NCBI GenBank assembly: GCA_947074335.1
Contig: CAMTPG010000173.1
Coordinates: forward strand, 1-6,092
Direction: 5' to 3'
Source of the DNA: an uncultured Parabacteroides sp.
GTDB lineage: Bacteria > Bacteroidota > Bacteroidia > Bacteroidales > Tannerellaceae
Length of the DNA stretch: 6,092 bases
The notes under the pieces were generated by a model. That model saw nothing but the letters and a program-made list of their open reading frames with translations. It made no database searches and had not been told where the DNA came from. Both the position numbers and the translations under genes were made by a program. Each line of letters opens with the position of its first letter. Position 1 is the stretch's first letter. Of this stretch, positions 1 to 6,092 are shown piece by piece.

Positions 1-2
1 CA

Positions 3-995
3 CTTTATGTAAATTATAATCATGAACGTGCTGCACAATCGGCTTTATCACGTACTGAAGTAGGACTTTCATTACTGGCGGCAACCGATGGAATTCCGGT
101 ATCCGTATTTTACGATGGTAAGCATCGCATCCCGATCATTTTAAAAACAACAGGAGCTGAATTGGGAAATAATGCCGTTTGGCGTATTATACCCAATATA
201 GATGCTTTAAATGAAGAAACATTCCGGGATATTTATTTAGGATTAAAAGATAAAGGAGATGTGATTGAAGAGCTTACGGCCACGGTTCCGATACATCAGA
301 TTAATGATCAGATTCTTATAAATTGGAAAGAACCGGTGGTAAGACGATATAACGGAAATCGGGCAATCAAGGCACAATGCAATACAACAGAGCAAGTTAC
401 AGCCGAGCAGCTCCGTCAGCGTCTGGTTCCCGAAATCAATCAGATTGATTTACCCGACGGATATACAATGACCTGGCAGGGAGAATATGAAGCAAGTTCG
501 GAAGCTCAAAAATATCTGTTTGCCAATGTACCACTGGCTATTGTATTAATGATCGGCATTTTGATTGCTTTATTTAAAGATTATAAAAAACCGCTTATCA
601 TTATTTTATGTCTGCCACTTGCCTTTATCGGAATCGTTTCGGCGATGCTGATCAGCGGGAAGGAATTTGGATTTGTTGCCATTGTAGGAACCTTAGGTCT
701 TATTGGCATGATGATAAAAAACGGTGTTGTGCTAATCGATGAAATTACATTATTGATAGAAAAAGGAACCGATCCTTTTCAGGCTTTAATTGATGCATCT
801 ATCTTACGATTTCGCCCTGTTATTATGGCATCATTTACAACTATATTGGGAATGATTCCGCTGGTTGGTGATGATATGTTTGGTTCTATGGCTGTAACAA
901 TTATGGGCGGTTTATTTGTAGGGACAATCATTACTTTAATTGTTATTCCGCTTTTTTATTCCTTATTATTCAAAATCAGAGCAGATAAAAAATGA
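3..995 (+). CDS. RND-family efflux pump, inner-membrane permease (C-terminal part, 5' end outside window)
   Basis: This is the last 330 residues of a proton-driven RND permease of the HAE1/AcrB type, which normally exceeds 1000 residues. The frame is open to the left edge, so the gene is cut by the window rather than truncated. The first ~165 residues are porter-domain sequence (for example SRTEVGLSLLAATDG, ending in the TWQGEYE segment). Five hydrophobic segments follow, corresponding to TM8-TM12. The motif MIKNGVVLIDEI (codons about 711-746) aligns with the AKNAILIVEFA region of AcrB TM10, and its lysine (codon at 717) matches the lysine of the proton-relay network. A TTG at 162 is only an internal codon; conserved family sequence precedes it. 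The stop overlaps the next start as ATGA, which suggests translational coupling with the outer-membrane channel gene. The substrate cannot be told. The expected adaptor gene is not in view and is probably upstream. Confidence 0.93.
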   Translation, partial: LYVNYNHERAAQSALSRTEVGLSLLAATDGIPVSVFYDGKHRIPIILKTTGAELGNNAVWRIIPNIDALNEETFRDIYLGLKDKGDVIEELTATVPIHQINDQILINWKEPVVRRYNGNRAIKAQCNTTEQVTAEQLRQRLVPEINQIDLPDGYTMTWQGEYEASSEAQKYLFANVPLAIVLMIGILIALFKDYKKPLIIILCLPLAFIGIVSAMLISGKEFGFVAIVGTLGLIGMMIKNGVVLIDEITLLIEKGTDPFQALIDASILRFRPVIMASFTTILGMIPLVGDDMFGSMAVTIMGGLFVGTIITLIVIPLFYSLLFKIRADKK

Positions 996-2404
996 AGAAA
1001 ATAATAATTACATTATCAATAATTTTTGCGTCTTTGCAAATGATGATGGCTCAACAATTATCTATTATTGACTGTCGCGAACTGGCTGTGGTAAATAATA
1101 AATCCATGATCGCGGCTCGTTATGAAAACGAAAAAACAAGATTCGACAAAGCCGCTTATCATTCAGGATATTTCCCTAAGATCTCGCTTGATGGCGGTTA
1201 TCTGATAACTAACCGGAAATTGAATTTCACAATTCCGGGAGGCTATCTGCCAACCTATGTTCCTTCGGCTGACGGATCATTAGTTCCAAATCTGTTATTA
1301 AATGCATCAGGTGAGCCTTTAATCGGATCTGATGGGAGTCCGTTGTTTAATCAATATGCATATATGCCCGACAGTAAATTGGGAATCAATTTTAATAATA
1401 CATATATGGGAATGATTTCTGTTCGTCAACCACTGTATACCGGTGGCAAAATCCGCTCTGCAAACAAAATGGCGGCATTGGGCGAAACGATTTCCAGTCA
1501 TAATTTGCGAAAAACACACGATGATATCATAGCCTCATCCGATGCTGCATTTTGGGAACTTGTAAAAGTACTCGAGTTGCATCAGGTAGCGCAGGCCTAT
1601 CAGGAAGCACTCGTAGAAGCAGTAAAAAATGTGCAACATTCGGCCGATGCAGGTATGATTATCTCTTCAACCATTTTGCAGGCTCAAAGCAAATTAAACG
1701 AAGCGAAACTTATGGTTTTAAAAGCCCAAAACGGGATCAGACTGGCACAAATGAATTTATGTCATATTACCGGATTACCGCTTTTTTCGATCATCGATCC
1801 TGTTACCGATATTGACCCTTTATTAAATAAACCCGTTTATGCCGGTCATGATATTGAACAACGCGCCGAAATAGCCATGTTAAACGAACAGGTCATGATT
1901 ATGGAAGAAAAAATCAAATTGGCCCGAAGTGAATTTCTGCCTCAAATCGGATTGATGGGCGGATACAATTATATGGGTGGCATCACAGTAGGTGGTAATG
2001 CCATGGATAATAAAGGTGGATTTTCGGCATCTGTTACCGTATCAGTGCCTTTAGTTACCTGGGGTGAAACTCGTAATAAAATACGTGCAGCAAAAATGGA
2101 GAAACAGATTGTAGAGATAAAGAAAACTGAAGCCGAAGAGTTAATGCAACTCGAAATAGCGAAAGCTTTCAATGACTGGGAAGAAGCTTTTCTGCGTGTT
2201 GAACTTACGCGTTCATCTATTGAGGTGGCTCAAGAAAACAGTCGTATCCGCAAAGATAATTTTGAACTGGGATTTTGTACACTGACCGATTATCTGGAAG
2301 CTGAAGCCATGTTGCAGGAAGCAAAAAGTGATTATGTCGAAGCAAAATCCGCTTATTGGCTCAGCGAAATTGCCTATCGTAAAGGTATAGGCAGGCTGGA
2401 ATAA
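992..2404 (+). CDS. TolC-family outer-membrane efflux channel protein
   Basis: This 470-residue protein is the outer-membrane channel partner of the upstream RND pump and would form a trimeric channel for tripartite efflux. A Sec signal peptide is visible at residues 1-20: KK, then a hydrophobic stretch, with likely cleavage after MMMA before QQ. There is no lipobox. Two OEP-type halves are seen. The first has a beta-strand region near 60-75 and RQPLYTGGKIRSA at 145-157. The second has LPQIGLMGGYNYMGG at 316-330 and SVPLVTWGETRNKIRAAK at 351-368. Each is followed by long Ala/Glu/Leu-rich helices; the last ends in the GFCTLTDYLEAEAMLQEAKS segment typical of the family. A Gly/Pro/Asn/Ser-rich stretch at about 79-135 sits between the first two strands and is probably an enlarged surface loop. 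The ATG overlaps the RND stop by 4 bases, and no Shine-Dalgarno is seen, so expression probably depends on the upstream cistron. Family assignment is firm; the substrate is unknown. Confidence 0.94.
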   Translation: MKKIIITLSIIFASLQMMMAQQLSIIDCRELAVVNNKSMIAARYENEKTRFDKAAYHSGYFPKISLDGGYLITNRKLNFTIPGGYLPTYVPSADGSLVPNLLLNASGEPLIGSDGSPLFNQYAYMPDSKLGINFNNTYMGMISVRQPLYTGGKIRSANKMAALGETISSHNLRKTHDDIIASSDAAFWELVKVLELHQVAQAYQEALVEAVKNVQHSADAGMIISSTILQAQSKLNEAKLMVLKAQNGIRLAQMNLCHITGLPLFSIIDPVTDIDPLLNKPVYAGHDIEQRAEIAMLNEQVMIMEEKIKLARSEFLPQIGLMGGYNYMGGITVGGNAMDNKGGFSASVTVSVPLVTWGETRNKIRAAKMEKQIVEIKKTEAEELMQLEIAKAFNDWEEAFLRVELTRSSIEVAQENSRIRKDNFELGFCTLTDYLEAEAMLQEAKSDYVEAKSAYWLSEIAYRKGIGRLE

Positions 2405-2609
2405 ACTAAAATCATTTCTTGATTGACGAATCAGTTAGAAAGAGAGCTAATTAAACATTTATACTGAAATCAATACCAAATAATCATATCACAAATTTGA
2501 TTTATAACAGCTTGTTTGGAGAAAGATTATAATGATACTGATCTCCTTATTTTCATGCCATTTCGTCAGTTACAAATTATCAAAAAAATCGCACTGTAAA
2601 GAATAAATT

Positions 2610-2649
2610 ATTACACTGCAGTGAAATTCAAATTTCATTGCAGTGTAAT
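2610..2649 (+). terminator. Long hairpin, possible terminator of the RND-TolC operon
   Basis: The arms 2610-2628 and 2631-2649 form a 19-bp stem around a 2-base CA centre (core TTACACTGCAGTGAAATT against its complement). The only non-Watson-Crick position is 2621 against 2638, which is a G.U pair in RNA from the + strand but C-A in RNA from the - strand, so the stem is fully paired only in + transcripts. It lies about 205 bases after the TolC-family stop. No clear run of T follows (TTCAAATTCC), so it is not a textbook intrinsic terminator. It could instead be an mRNA 3' stabilising structure or a remnant of a small palindromic repeat. Confidence 0.4.
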
Positions 2650-2667
2650 TCAAATTCCATAAGCATG

Positions 2668-2730
2668 AAAAATCCGGTCTGAATTTCAAGCCTTTACATA
2701 TCATGACAATTTGGCAGAAATCAGACCGGA
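2668..2730 (-). terminator. Probable intrinsic terminator of the aldo/keto reductase gene
   Basis: Read on the - strand, TTCCGGTCTGATTTC (arm at 2717-2730) pairs with GAAATTCAGACCGGA (arm at 2673-2687). The GC-rich core is CCGGTCTGA, with one bulged base in the second arm, and five T residues follow directly (2672-2668). The hairpin begins about 20 bases after the reductase stop, which is the expected place. The loop of 29 bases (2688-2716) is long for an intrinsic terminator, which lowers confidence somewhat. Confidence 0.6.
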
Positions 2731-2750
2731 ATAAAACAACTAAACTACTA

Positions 2751-3602
2751 CTAAATATCAAACTTTACCTCGTTGAGCCACTTCACCATTTCGGGACTCC
2801 GGTGATCTAAAAACACACTTTGATGTGTATCCAGAGTCGCAATGGTTTCCATATCTTCTGCCGATAATTCAAAATCGAATATATCGAAATTCTCTTCAAT
2901 GCGTGCTTTGCGAACAGACTTCGGAATAGCAACCACTTCGCGTTGTAGCAGCCAGCGCAAAATAACCTGCGCAACCGTTTTCTGATGCTTCCCGGCAATT
3001 GCGGTTAGCACTTCGTTTCCGAAAATATTATTCTTTCCTTCTGCAAACGGTCCCCACGATTCTATCTGAATCTGATTGGCCTTCAGAAACTGCTGTGTTT
3101 CTGTTTGCTGACAAAAGGGATGAGTTTCAATTTGGTTGACAACCGGAATGATTTTATTATTACAAATCAGATCCGTTACGCGATCGGGCTGAAAATTACT
3201 GATACCGATGGCCCGGATCTTTCCGGCTTCGTATAGCTCTTCCATGGCACGCCACGAACCATATACATCGCCGCAAGGTTGATGAATCAGGTATAAATCC
3301 AGATAGTCGAGCCCCAACCGATCCAGCGATTTCTGAAAGGCCTTTTTTGTCGGTTCGTATCCGGCATCCTGAATCCAGAGTTTTGTAGTAATAAACAGCG
3401 ATTCGCGCGGAACACCGCTTTTGCGGATGGCGCGACCTACGGCCGCCTCATTCATATAAGCCGATGCGGTATCTATTAAACGATAACCGGTTTGGATGGC
3501 ATCGTAAACGGCCTGTTCGCATTCCGCCTCATCGGTAATCTGATAAACACCAAAACCCAGCAGCGGCATTTCCACGCCATTATTTAATCGGATAGATTTC
3601 AT
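2751..3602 (-). CDS. Aldo/keto reductase (AKR5-like, NADPH-dependent)
   Basis: This complete 283-residue cytoplasmic enzyme has the (beta/alpha)8 AKR fold and would reduce aldehydes or ketones with NADPH. The catalytic tetrad is intact: Asp44 and Tyr49 in LIDTASAYMNE, Lys74 in FITTKLW, and His107 in LYLIHQP. Further family signatures are GKIRAIGISNF at 127-137, VVNQIETHPF at 154-163, and the cofactor phosphate-binding segment IPKSVRKARIEEN at 226-238. Length is normal for the 2,5-diketo-gluconate reductase/prostaglandin F synthase-like group, and there is no signal peptide. The ATG precedes the conserved N-terminal strand (LNNGVEMPLLGFGVY). No Shine-Dalgarno is visible, only A/T-rich sequence. 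The gene stands alone, convergent with the TolC-family gene and divergent from the GH127 gene. Its physiological substrate cannot be read from the sequence. Sharing a regulatory region with an arabinosidase allows, but does not show, a role in sugar metabolism. Confidence 0.95.
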   Translation of the reverse strand: MKSIRLNNGVEMPLLGFGVYQITDEAECEQAVYDAIQTGYRLIDTASAYMNEAAVGRAIRKSGVPRESLFITTKLWIQDAGYEPTKKAFQKSLDRLGLDYLDLYLIHQPCGDVYGSWRAMEELYEAGKIRAIGISNFQPDRVTDLICNNKIIPVVNQIETHPFCQQTETQQFLKANQIQIESWGPFAEGKNNIFGNEVLTAIAGKHQKTVAQVILRWLLQREVVAIPKSVRKARIEENFDIFDFELSAEDMETIATLDTHQSVFLDHRSPEMVKWLNEVKFDI

Positions 3603-3633
3603 TGTGTTATTATTTTATAATTAATTAGTTATA

Positions 3634-3641
3634 CAAAACTA
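3634..3641 (-). promoter_or_regulatory. Candidate -7 element of the aldo/keto reductase promoter
   Basis: On the - strand this reads TAGTTTTG, matching the Bacteroidota -7 consensus TANNTTTG, 31 bases before the reductase ATG. I see no convincing -33 TTTG at normal distance: the nearest TTTG-like sequence is about 27 bases upstream, which is too far. In such AT-rich sequence a chance match is possible. Confidence 0.35.
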
Positions 3642-3682
3642 AGCTATAACTTGAAAGGTACATTTAAACAAATCACGGATTC

Positions 3683-3692
3683 ATGTATACAT
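3683..3692. promoter_or_regulatory. Perfect 10-bp palindrome in the divergent spacer, possible operator
   Basis: ATGTATACAT is a perfect palindrome near the middle of the 187-base spacer between the divergent reductase and GH127 genes, upstream of both candidate -7 elements. Its TGTA/TACA half-sites recur loosely around the GH127 -7 element (TGTATATTTGTACA, 3727-3740). A shared regulator binding here is possible, but short AT-rich palindromes arise easily by chance. Confidence 0.2.
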
Positions 3693-3727
3693 ATTACAGA
3701 TTATAGATCATACTTCAGTATTTATTG

Positions 3728-3735
3728 TATATTTG
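3728..3735 (+). promoter_or_regulatory. Candidate -7 element of the GH127 gene promoter
   Basis: TATATTTG matches the Bacteroidota -7 consensus TANNTTTG exactly. It lies 54 bases before the GH127 ATG and would give a leader of roughly 50 bases. No TTG-type -33 element is seen about 20 bases upstream, so an activator may be needed or the match may be fortuitous. The leader has no Shine-Dalgarno; the start is preceded by a T/A-rich stretch (TTTTATCTTT). Confidence 0.45.
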
Positions 3736-3789
3736 TACACTTACTAATTATCAGCATTTAATCACATTCACTTTAATACTTTTATCTTT

Positions 3790-5739
3790 ATGAAAAACGT
3801 AGTCTGGCTCTCTTGCCTTCTTTTATTTTCAGGATGCCATACAGAACAAACTGCCATCACGGAAACCGGTTATCCGATCCGGGATGTTAAATTAAATCAG
3901 GTAAAACTAACCGATAATTTCTGGCTTCCGCGCATTCAGCTGATCCAGAATGAAGTGATTGCCCATGCTTTCGATAAATGCGAAAGCGAAGGAAGAATGG
4001 ATAATTTTCTGATTGCCGAAAATGTTATGCAGGGTATTCCCGGCGAAGCACGCGGAAAAATGCCTTTTGATGATACGGATGTATATAAGATACTGGAAGG
4101 TGTGGCTTATTCGCTGATTAATAATCCGAATCCGGCGCTTGAACAATACAGTGATTCCATTATTACGATTATTGCCAGAGGACAGGAACCGGACGGGTAC
4201 ATAACCACCTGGCGCACAATTGATCCGGAGCATCCCACATCCGACTGGGTGCCGGGCGGACCGCGCTGGAGTCATCTTGAAATCAGTCACGAGCTCTATA
4301 ACAGCGGACATCTTTTCGAAGCCGCCGCAGCCTATCATTGGGCAACCGGAAAAGATGAATTACTAAATATTGCCCTCAGAAATGCCGATTTACTGGTTGA
4401 TGTTTTTGGCACAAATGCATACAATGCTGTTCCCGGTCATCAGATTGCCGAAACCGGTTTAATCAAACTATATCATATCACCGGGAAAGCCGAGTACCTG
4501 CAACTGGCAAAGAAATTTTTGGATCTGCGCGGCGATGCTACCAAACGAGAAATCTGGGGCGCTTCAAATATTCAGGATCATTTGCCGGTACTGGCACAAA
4601 AAGAGGCTGTAGGGCATGCTGTCCGGGCCGTTTATATGTATGCGGGCATGACGGATATAGCCGCTATTTACAAGGATTCGGATTATCTGGAAGCGGTTCA
4701 TACATTATGGCATAATATGACCGAAAAGAAGATGTATCTGACCGGCGGCATCGGCGCCAGACATCATAATGAAGAGTTTGGCGACAACTTTGAATTGCCT
4801 AATCTCACGGCTTATAGCGAAACCTGTGCCTCCATAGGCAGTGTTTACTGGAACGAACGATTATTCAGAATGACCGGCGATGCCAAATATTACGACATTA
4901 TTGAGCGCACACTATATAATGGCGTGATTGCCGGAATATCGCTGGATGGCACGCATTTCTTTTACCCCAACCCGCTCGAATCGGATGGTAAATTCGGATT
5001 TAACAAAGGAGCTCTCACCCGCGAGGCCTGGTTTGATTGCTCCTGCTGTCCCACAAATCTGATCCGTTTTATTCCTTATGTGCCCAATCTTATTTATGCC
5101 ACCGAAGGAAATAATCTGTATGTAAATCTGTTTATGGGCAATGAAGCCCGCATAGCTTTGCCTGAACAGGAAGTTCAAATCAGTCAGACCACAAATTATC
5201 CGCTGGATAGCAAAATACGAATGGATATCAATCCCGCCCAATCCGGCGATTTTACATTAAAAATCCGCATTCCGGGCTGGGCATTAAATGAAACTGTGCC
5301 GGGATCATTATATCAATATGCAGACGATAAAACTGCAAATTATTCTGTTGCCATTAATGGCGAAACACTCGATGCCGCCTTAAATAATGGTTATCTGGAA
5401 ATTAACCGTATTTGGTCTGCTAATGATTTTCTGGAAATCGATTTACCCATGCAGGTGCGGCGGGTAATTGCCGATGCACAAATTGAAAATTTACAGCAGC
5501 ATATCGCCCTCGAATACGGTCCATTTGTTTATTGCGCCGAAGAAATTGATAATCAGGATCATTTTGATGCTATTCGTTTTTCAGCCGATGATGATTATCA
5601 GGTAGATCAAGTCTCCGATTTTTTGGGCGGAATTATCAGCATCCGACAAAAGAACGGTGACCGGATTAATACATTTATACCCTATTATACCTGGTCTAAT
5701 CGCGGCATCGGGCGGATGAAGGTATGGTTTCCGGGATAA
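3790..5739 (+). CDS. GH127-family beta-L-arabinofuranosidase-like lipoprotein (DUF1680)
   Basis: This complete 649-residue protein matches the GH127 family typified by Bifidobacterium HypBA1 (about 658 residues), which removes beta-L-arabinofuranosyl units with retention, using a zinc-bound cysteine nucleophile. The key residues recalled for HypBA1 are all represented. The acid/base Glu is Glu328 in HHNEEFG. The zinc ligands are Glu344 and Cys346 in AYSETCASIG, and Cys420. The nucleophile is Cys419 in WFDCSCCPTN (415-423). WSHLEISHELYNSGH (160-174) is another conserved block. The catalytic (alpha/alpha)6 barrel covers roughly residues 35-435 and beta-sandwich domains follow. The N-terminus is a lipoprotein signal with lipobox LFSGC and lipidated Cys16, so the enzyme should be membrane-anchored in the periplasm or on the outer membrane, unlike cytoplasmic HypBA1. 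The lipobox supports the chosen ATG. No SusC/SusD pair is in view. The family is secure; the exact substrate linkage is inferred, since related families act on other beta-L-arabinofuranosides. Confidence 0.93.
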   Translation: MKNVVWLSCLLLFSGCHTEQTAITETGYPIRDVKLNQVKLTDNFWLPRIQLIQNEVIAHAFDKCESEGRMDNFLIAENVMQGIPGEARGKMPFDDTDVYKILEGVAYSLINNPNPALEQYSDSIITIIARGQEPDGYITTWRTIDPEHPTSDWVPGGPRWSHLEISHELYNSGHLFEAAAAYHWATGKDELLNIALRNADLLVDVFGTNAYNAVPGHQIAETGLIKLYHITGKAEYLQLAKKFLDLRGDATKREIWGASNIQDHLPVLAQKEAVGHAVRAVYMYAGMTDIAAIYKDSDYLEAVHTLWHNMTEKKMYLTGGIGARHHNEEFGDNFELPNLTAYSETCASIGSVYWNERLFRMTGDAKYYDIIERTLYNGVIAGISLDGTHFFYPNPLESDGKFGFNKGALTREAWFDCSCCPTNLIRFIPYVPNLIYATEGNNLYVNLFMGNEARIALPEQEVQISQTTNYPLDSKIRMDINPAQSGDFTLKIRIPGWALNETVPGSLYQYADDKTANYSVAINGETLDAALNNGYLEINRIWSANDFLEIDLPMQVRRVIADAQIENLQQHIALEYGPFVYCAEEIDNQDHFDAIRFSADDDYQVDQVSDFLGGIISIRQKNGDRINTFIPYYTWSNRGIGRMKVWFPG

Positions 5740-5754
5740 ATTTTTCTTAATCAG

Positions 5755-5807
5755 AAATAGCGAAAATCCGATAATTACTGTATGTAATTATCAGATTTTC
5801 GCTATTT
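5755..5807 (+). terminator. 24-bp hairpin after the GH127 gene, probable terminator
   Basis: The arms 5755-5778 and 5784-5807 are reverse complements at 23 of 24 positions and enclose a 5-base loop, TGTAT. The centre of the stem is GCGAAAATC against GATTTTCGC. The single mismatch (5769 C against 5793 A) would be a G.U pair in RNA from the - strand. The structure starts 16 bases after the GH127 stop and is followed by a T-rich run (GTTTATCTATT). Position and shape fit a rho-independent terminator, though the stem is unusually long and AT-rich for one. Confidence 0.6.
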
Positions 5808-5936
5808 GTTTATCTATTAATCAAATATCAATCTGCCTATTCTTTATATTTTATTGATTCATGCTTTCTATTTTAGAATTTTTCAAAACATTAAATTCAC
5901 ATATTTGTTTTTAAATTATATAAAATAAAAAAGCAG

Positions 5937-6040
5937 ATGATCAAGCCGGCAGTAAATACTAAATATGAATCACAAAATAGAGCCTGGCATTTTATTATTC
6001 TGATATTGATTTTTAGTTTTACAGAATTAATACCTATTCA
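5937..6040 (+). CDS. Start of a possible small membrane or secreted protein gene, cut by the end of genomic sequence
   Basis: An ATG at 5937 opens a frame of 34 full codons before genuine sequence ends at 6040. The peptide has a polar start with lysines (MIKPAVNTKYESQNRA) followed by a strongly hydrophobic stretch from Trp17 to Ile34 that looks like a transmembrane helix or signal anchor. I do not recognise the family. Upstream are a purine-rich AAAAAAGCAG directly before the ATG and CATATTTG at 5900-5907, one base off the Bacteroidota -7 consensus. In the raw sequence the frame runs on for seven more codons to a TAG at 6060-6062, but that tail is adapter sequence and must not be treated as protein. 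The gene is plausible but unproven because so little is visible. Confidence 0.4.
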
Positions 6041-6092
6041 AGATCGGAAGAGCGTCGTGTAGGGAAAGAGTGTAGGCTATAGTGTCGATCTC
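6041..6092. other. Illumina TruSeq dual-index adapter sequence (artefact, not genomic)
   Basis: From 6041 the sequence begins AGATCGGAAGAGCGTCGTGT and continues AGGGAAAGAGTGT to 6073. This is the exact reverse complement of the TruSeq universal/read-1 adapter, as seen when a read runs through a short insert. The next eight bases, AGGCTATA (6074-6081), are the reverse complement of the i5 index I recall as D501 (TATAGCCT). The rest, GTGTCGATCTC, matches the expected GTGTAGATCTC of the P5 side except at 6086 (C for A). The order of adapter, index and P5 sequence leaves little room for another explanation. Confidence 0.98.

Larger units (their letters stand above)
2405..2750. other. Convergent intergenic region between the TolC-family gene and the aldo/keto reductase gene
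   Basis: This 346-base AT-rich stretch lies between two genes that face each other. I see no credible coding sequence: the open frames are short, low in complexity and without family resemblance. Positions 2405-2609 show no recognisable feature. From 2610 to 2730 there are two separate inverted repeats, listed individually, which probably serve transcription termination from the two sides. The 10-mer AATTCAAATT occurs twice, at 2625-2634 and 2647-2656, the second copy just downstream of the first hairpin. Confidence 0.7.

Noticed and set aside
162..995. A complete 277-residue gene starting at the TTG at 162
   Set aside because: The same frame is open back to position 3 and the preceding residues are recognisable RND porter-domain sequence, so 162 is an internal codon of a gene cut by the window edge.
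1552..1815. Open frame of 87 codons inside the TolC-family gene
   Set aside because: It is a shifted-frame shadow of a well-supported gene, rich in Ser/Arg/Lys and without family resemblance. The same applies to the - strand frames at 1319-1519 and 1969-2172.
2570..2761. - strand 63-codon frame downstream of the reductase
   Set aside because: It runs through both hairpins in the intergenic region, has an unremarkable composition and overlaps the reductase stop. There is no sign of a start signal.
3907..4338. - strand 143-codon frame inside the GH127 gene
   Set aside because: It lies antisense to conserved GH127 coding sequence and has no recognisable domain. The - strand frame at 4912-5241 is rejected for the same reason.
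6074..6081. AGGCTATA as part of a regulatory or recombination site
   Set aside because: It sits exactly at the i5 index position of the adapter and is explained by it.
1..6092. CRISPR array, tRNA, rRNA, transposase, toxin-antitoxin or phage-defence genes
   Set aside because: I looked for spaced repeats, cloverleaf-like segments and the corresponding protein motifs and saw none. All long frames are explained by efflux, reductase and GH127 genes.

Overview
The window looks like AT-rich chromosomal DNA from a member of the Bacteroidota. Supporting signs are the absence of Shine-Dalgarno motifs before the starts, a Bacteroidota-type -7 promoter element (TATATTTG) before one gene, a typical RND/TolC efflux pair, and a lipoprotein glycoside hydrolase of a family common in these bacteria. 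Genus cannot be assigned from this sequence alone.

Layout. Positions 3-995 (+) hold the C-terminal part of an RND inner-membrane efflux pump, cut by the left edge. It overlaps by 4 bases (ATGA) a complete TolC-family outer-membrane channel gene at 992-2404 (+). Together they are the distal half of an efflux operon whose membrane-fusion adaptor probably lies upstream. A 346-base convergent intergenic region (2405-2750) contains two hairpins that probably end the efflux operon and the opposing gene. An aldo/keto reductase lies at 2751-3602 (-). A 187-base divergent spacer separates it from a GH127 beta-L-arabinofuranosidase-like lipoprotein gene at 3790-5739 (+), which is followed 16 bases later by a nearly perfect 24-bp hairpin. 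The start of a possible small membrane-protein gene is at 5937.

The most important observation concerns the data. The last 52 bases (6041-6092) are not genomic. They match the Illumina TruSeq dual-index adapter read-through, including what appears to be the reverse complement of the D501 i5 index. Any ORF crossing 6040 is chimeric, and the genomic contig ends at 6040.

The genes fall into two unrelated functions: drug or toxic-compound export (RND plus TolC) and carbohydrate metabolism (a GH127 that would release L-arabinose, plus a reductase of unknown substrate transcribed divergently). I found no convincing previously undescribed system. The remaining points of interest are the long hairpins, the divergent AKR/GH127 arrangement and the location of the GH127 enzyme.
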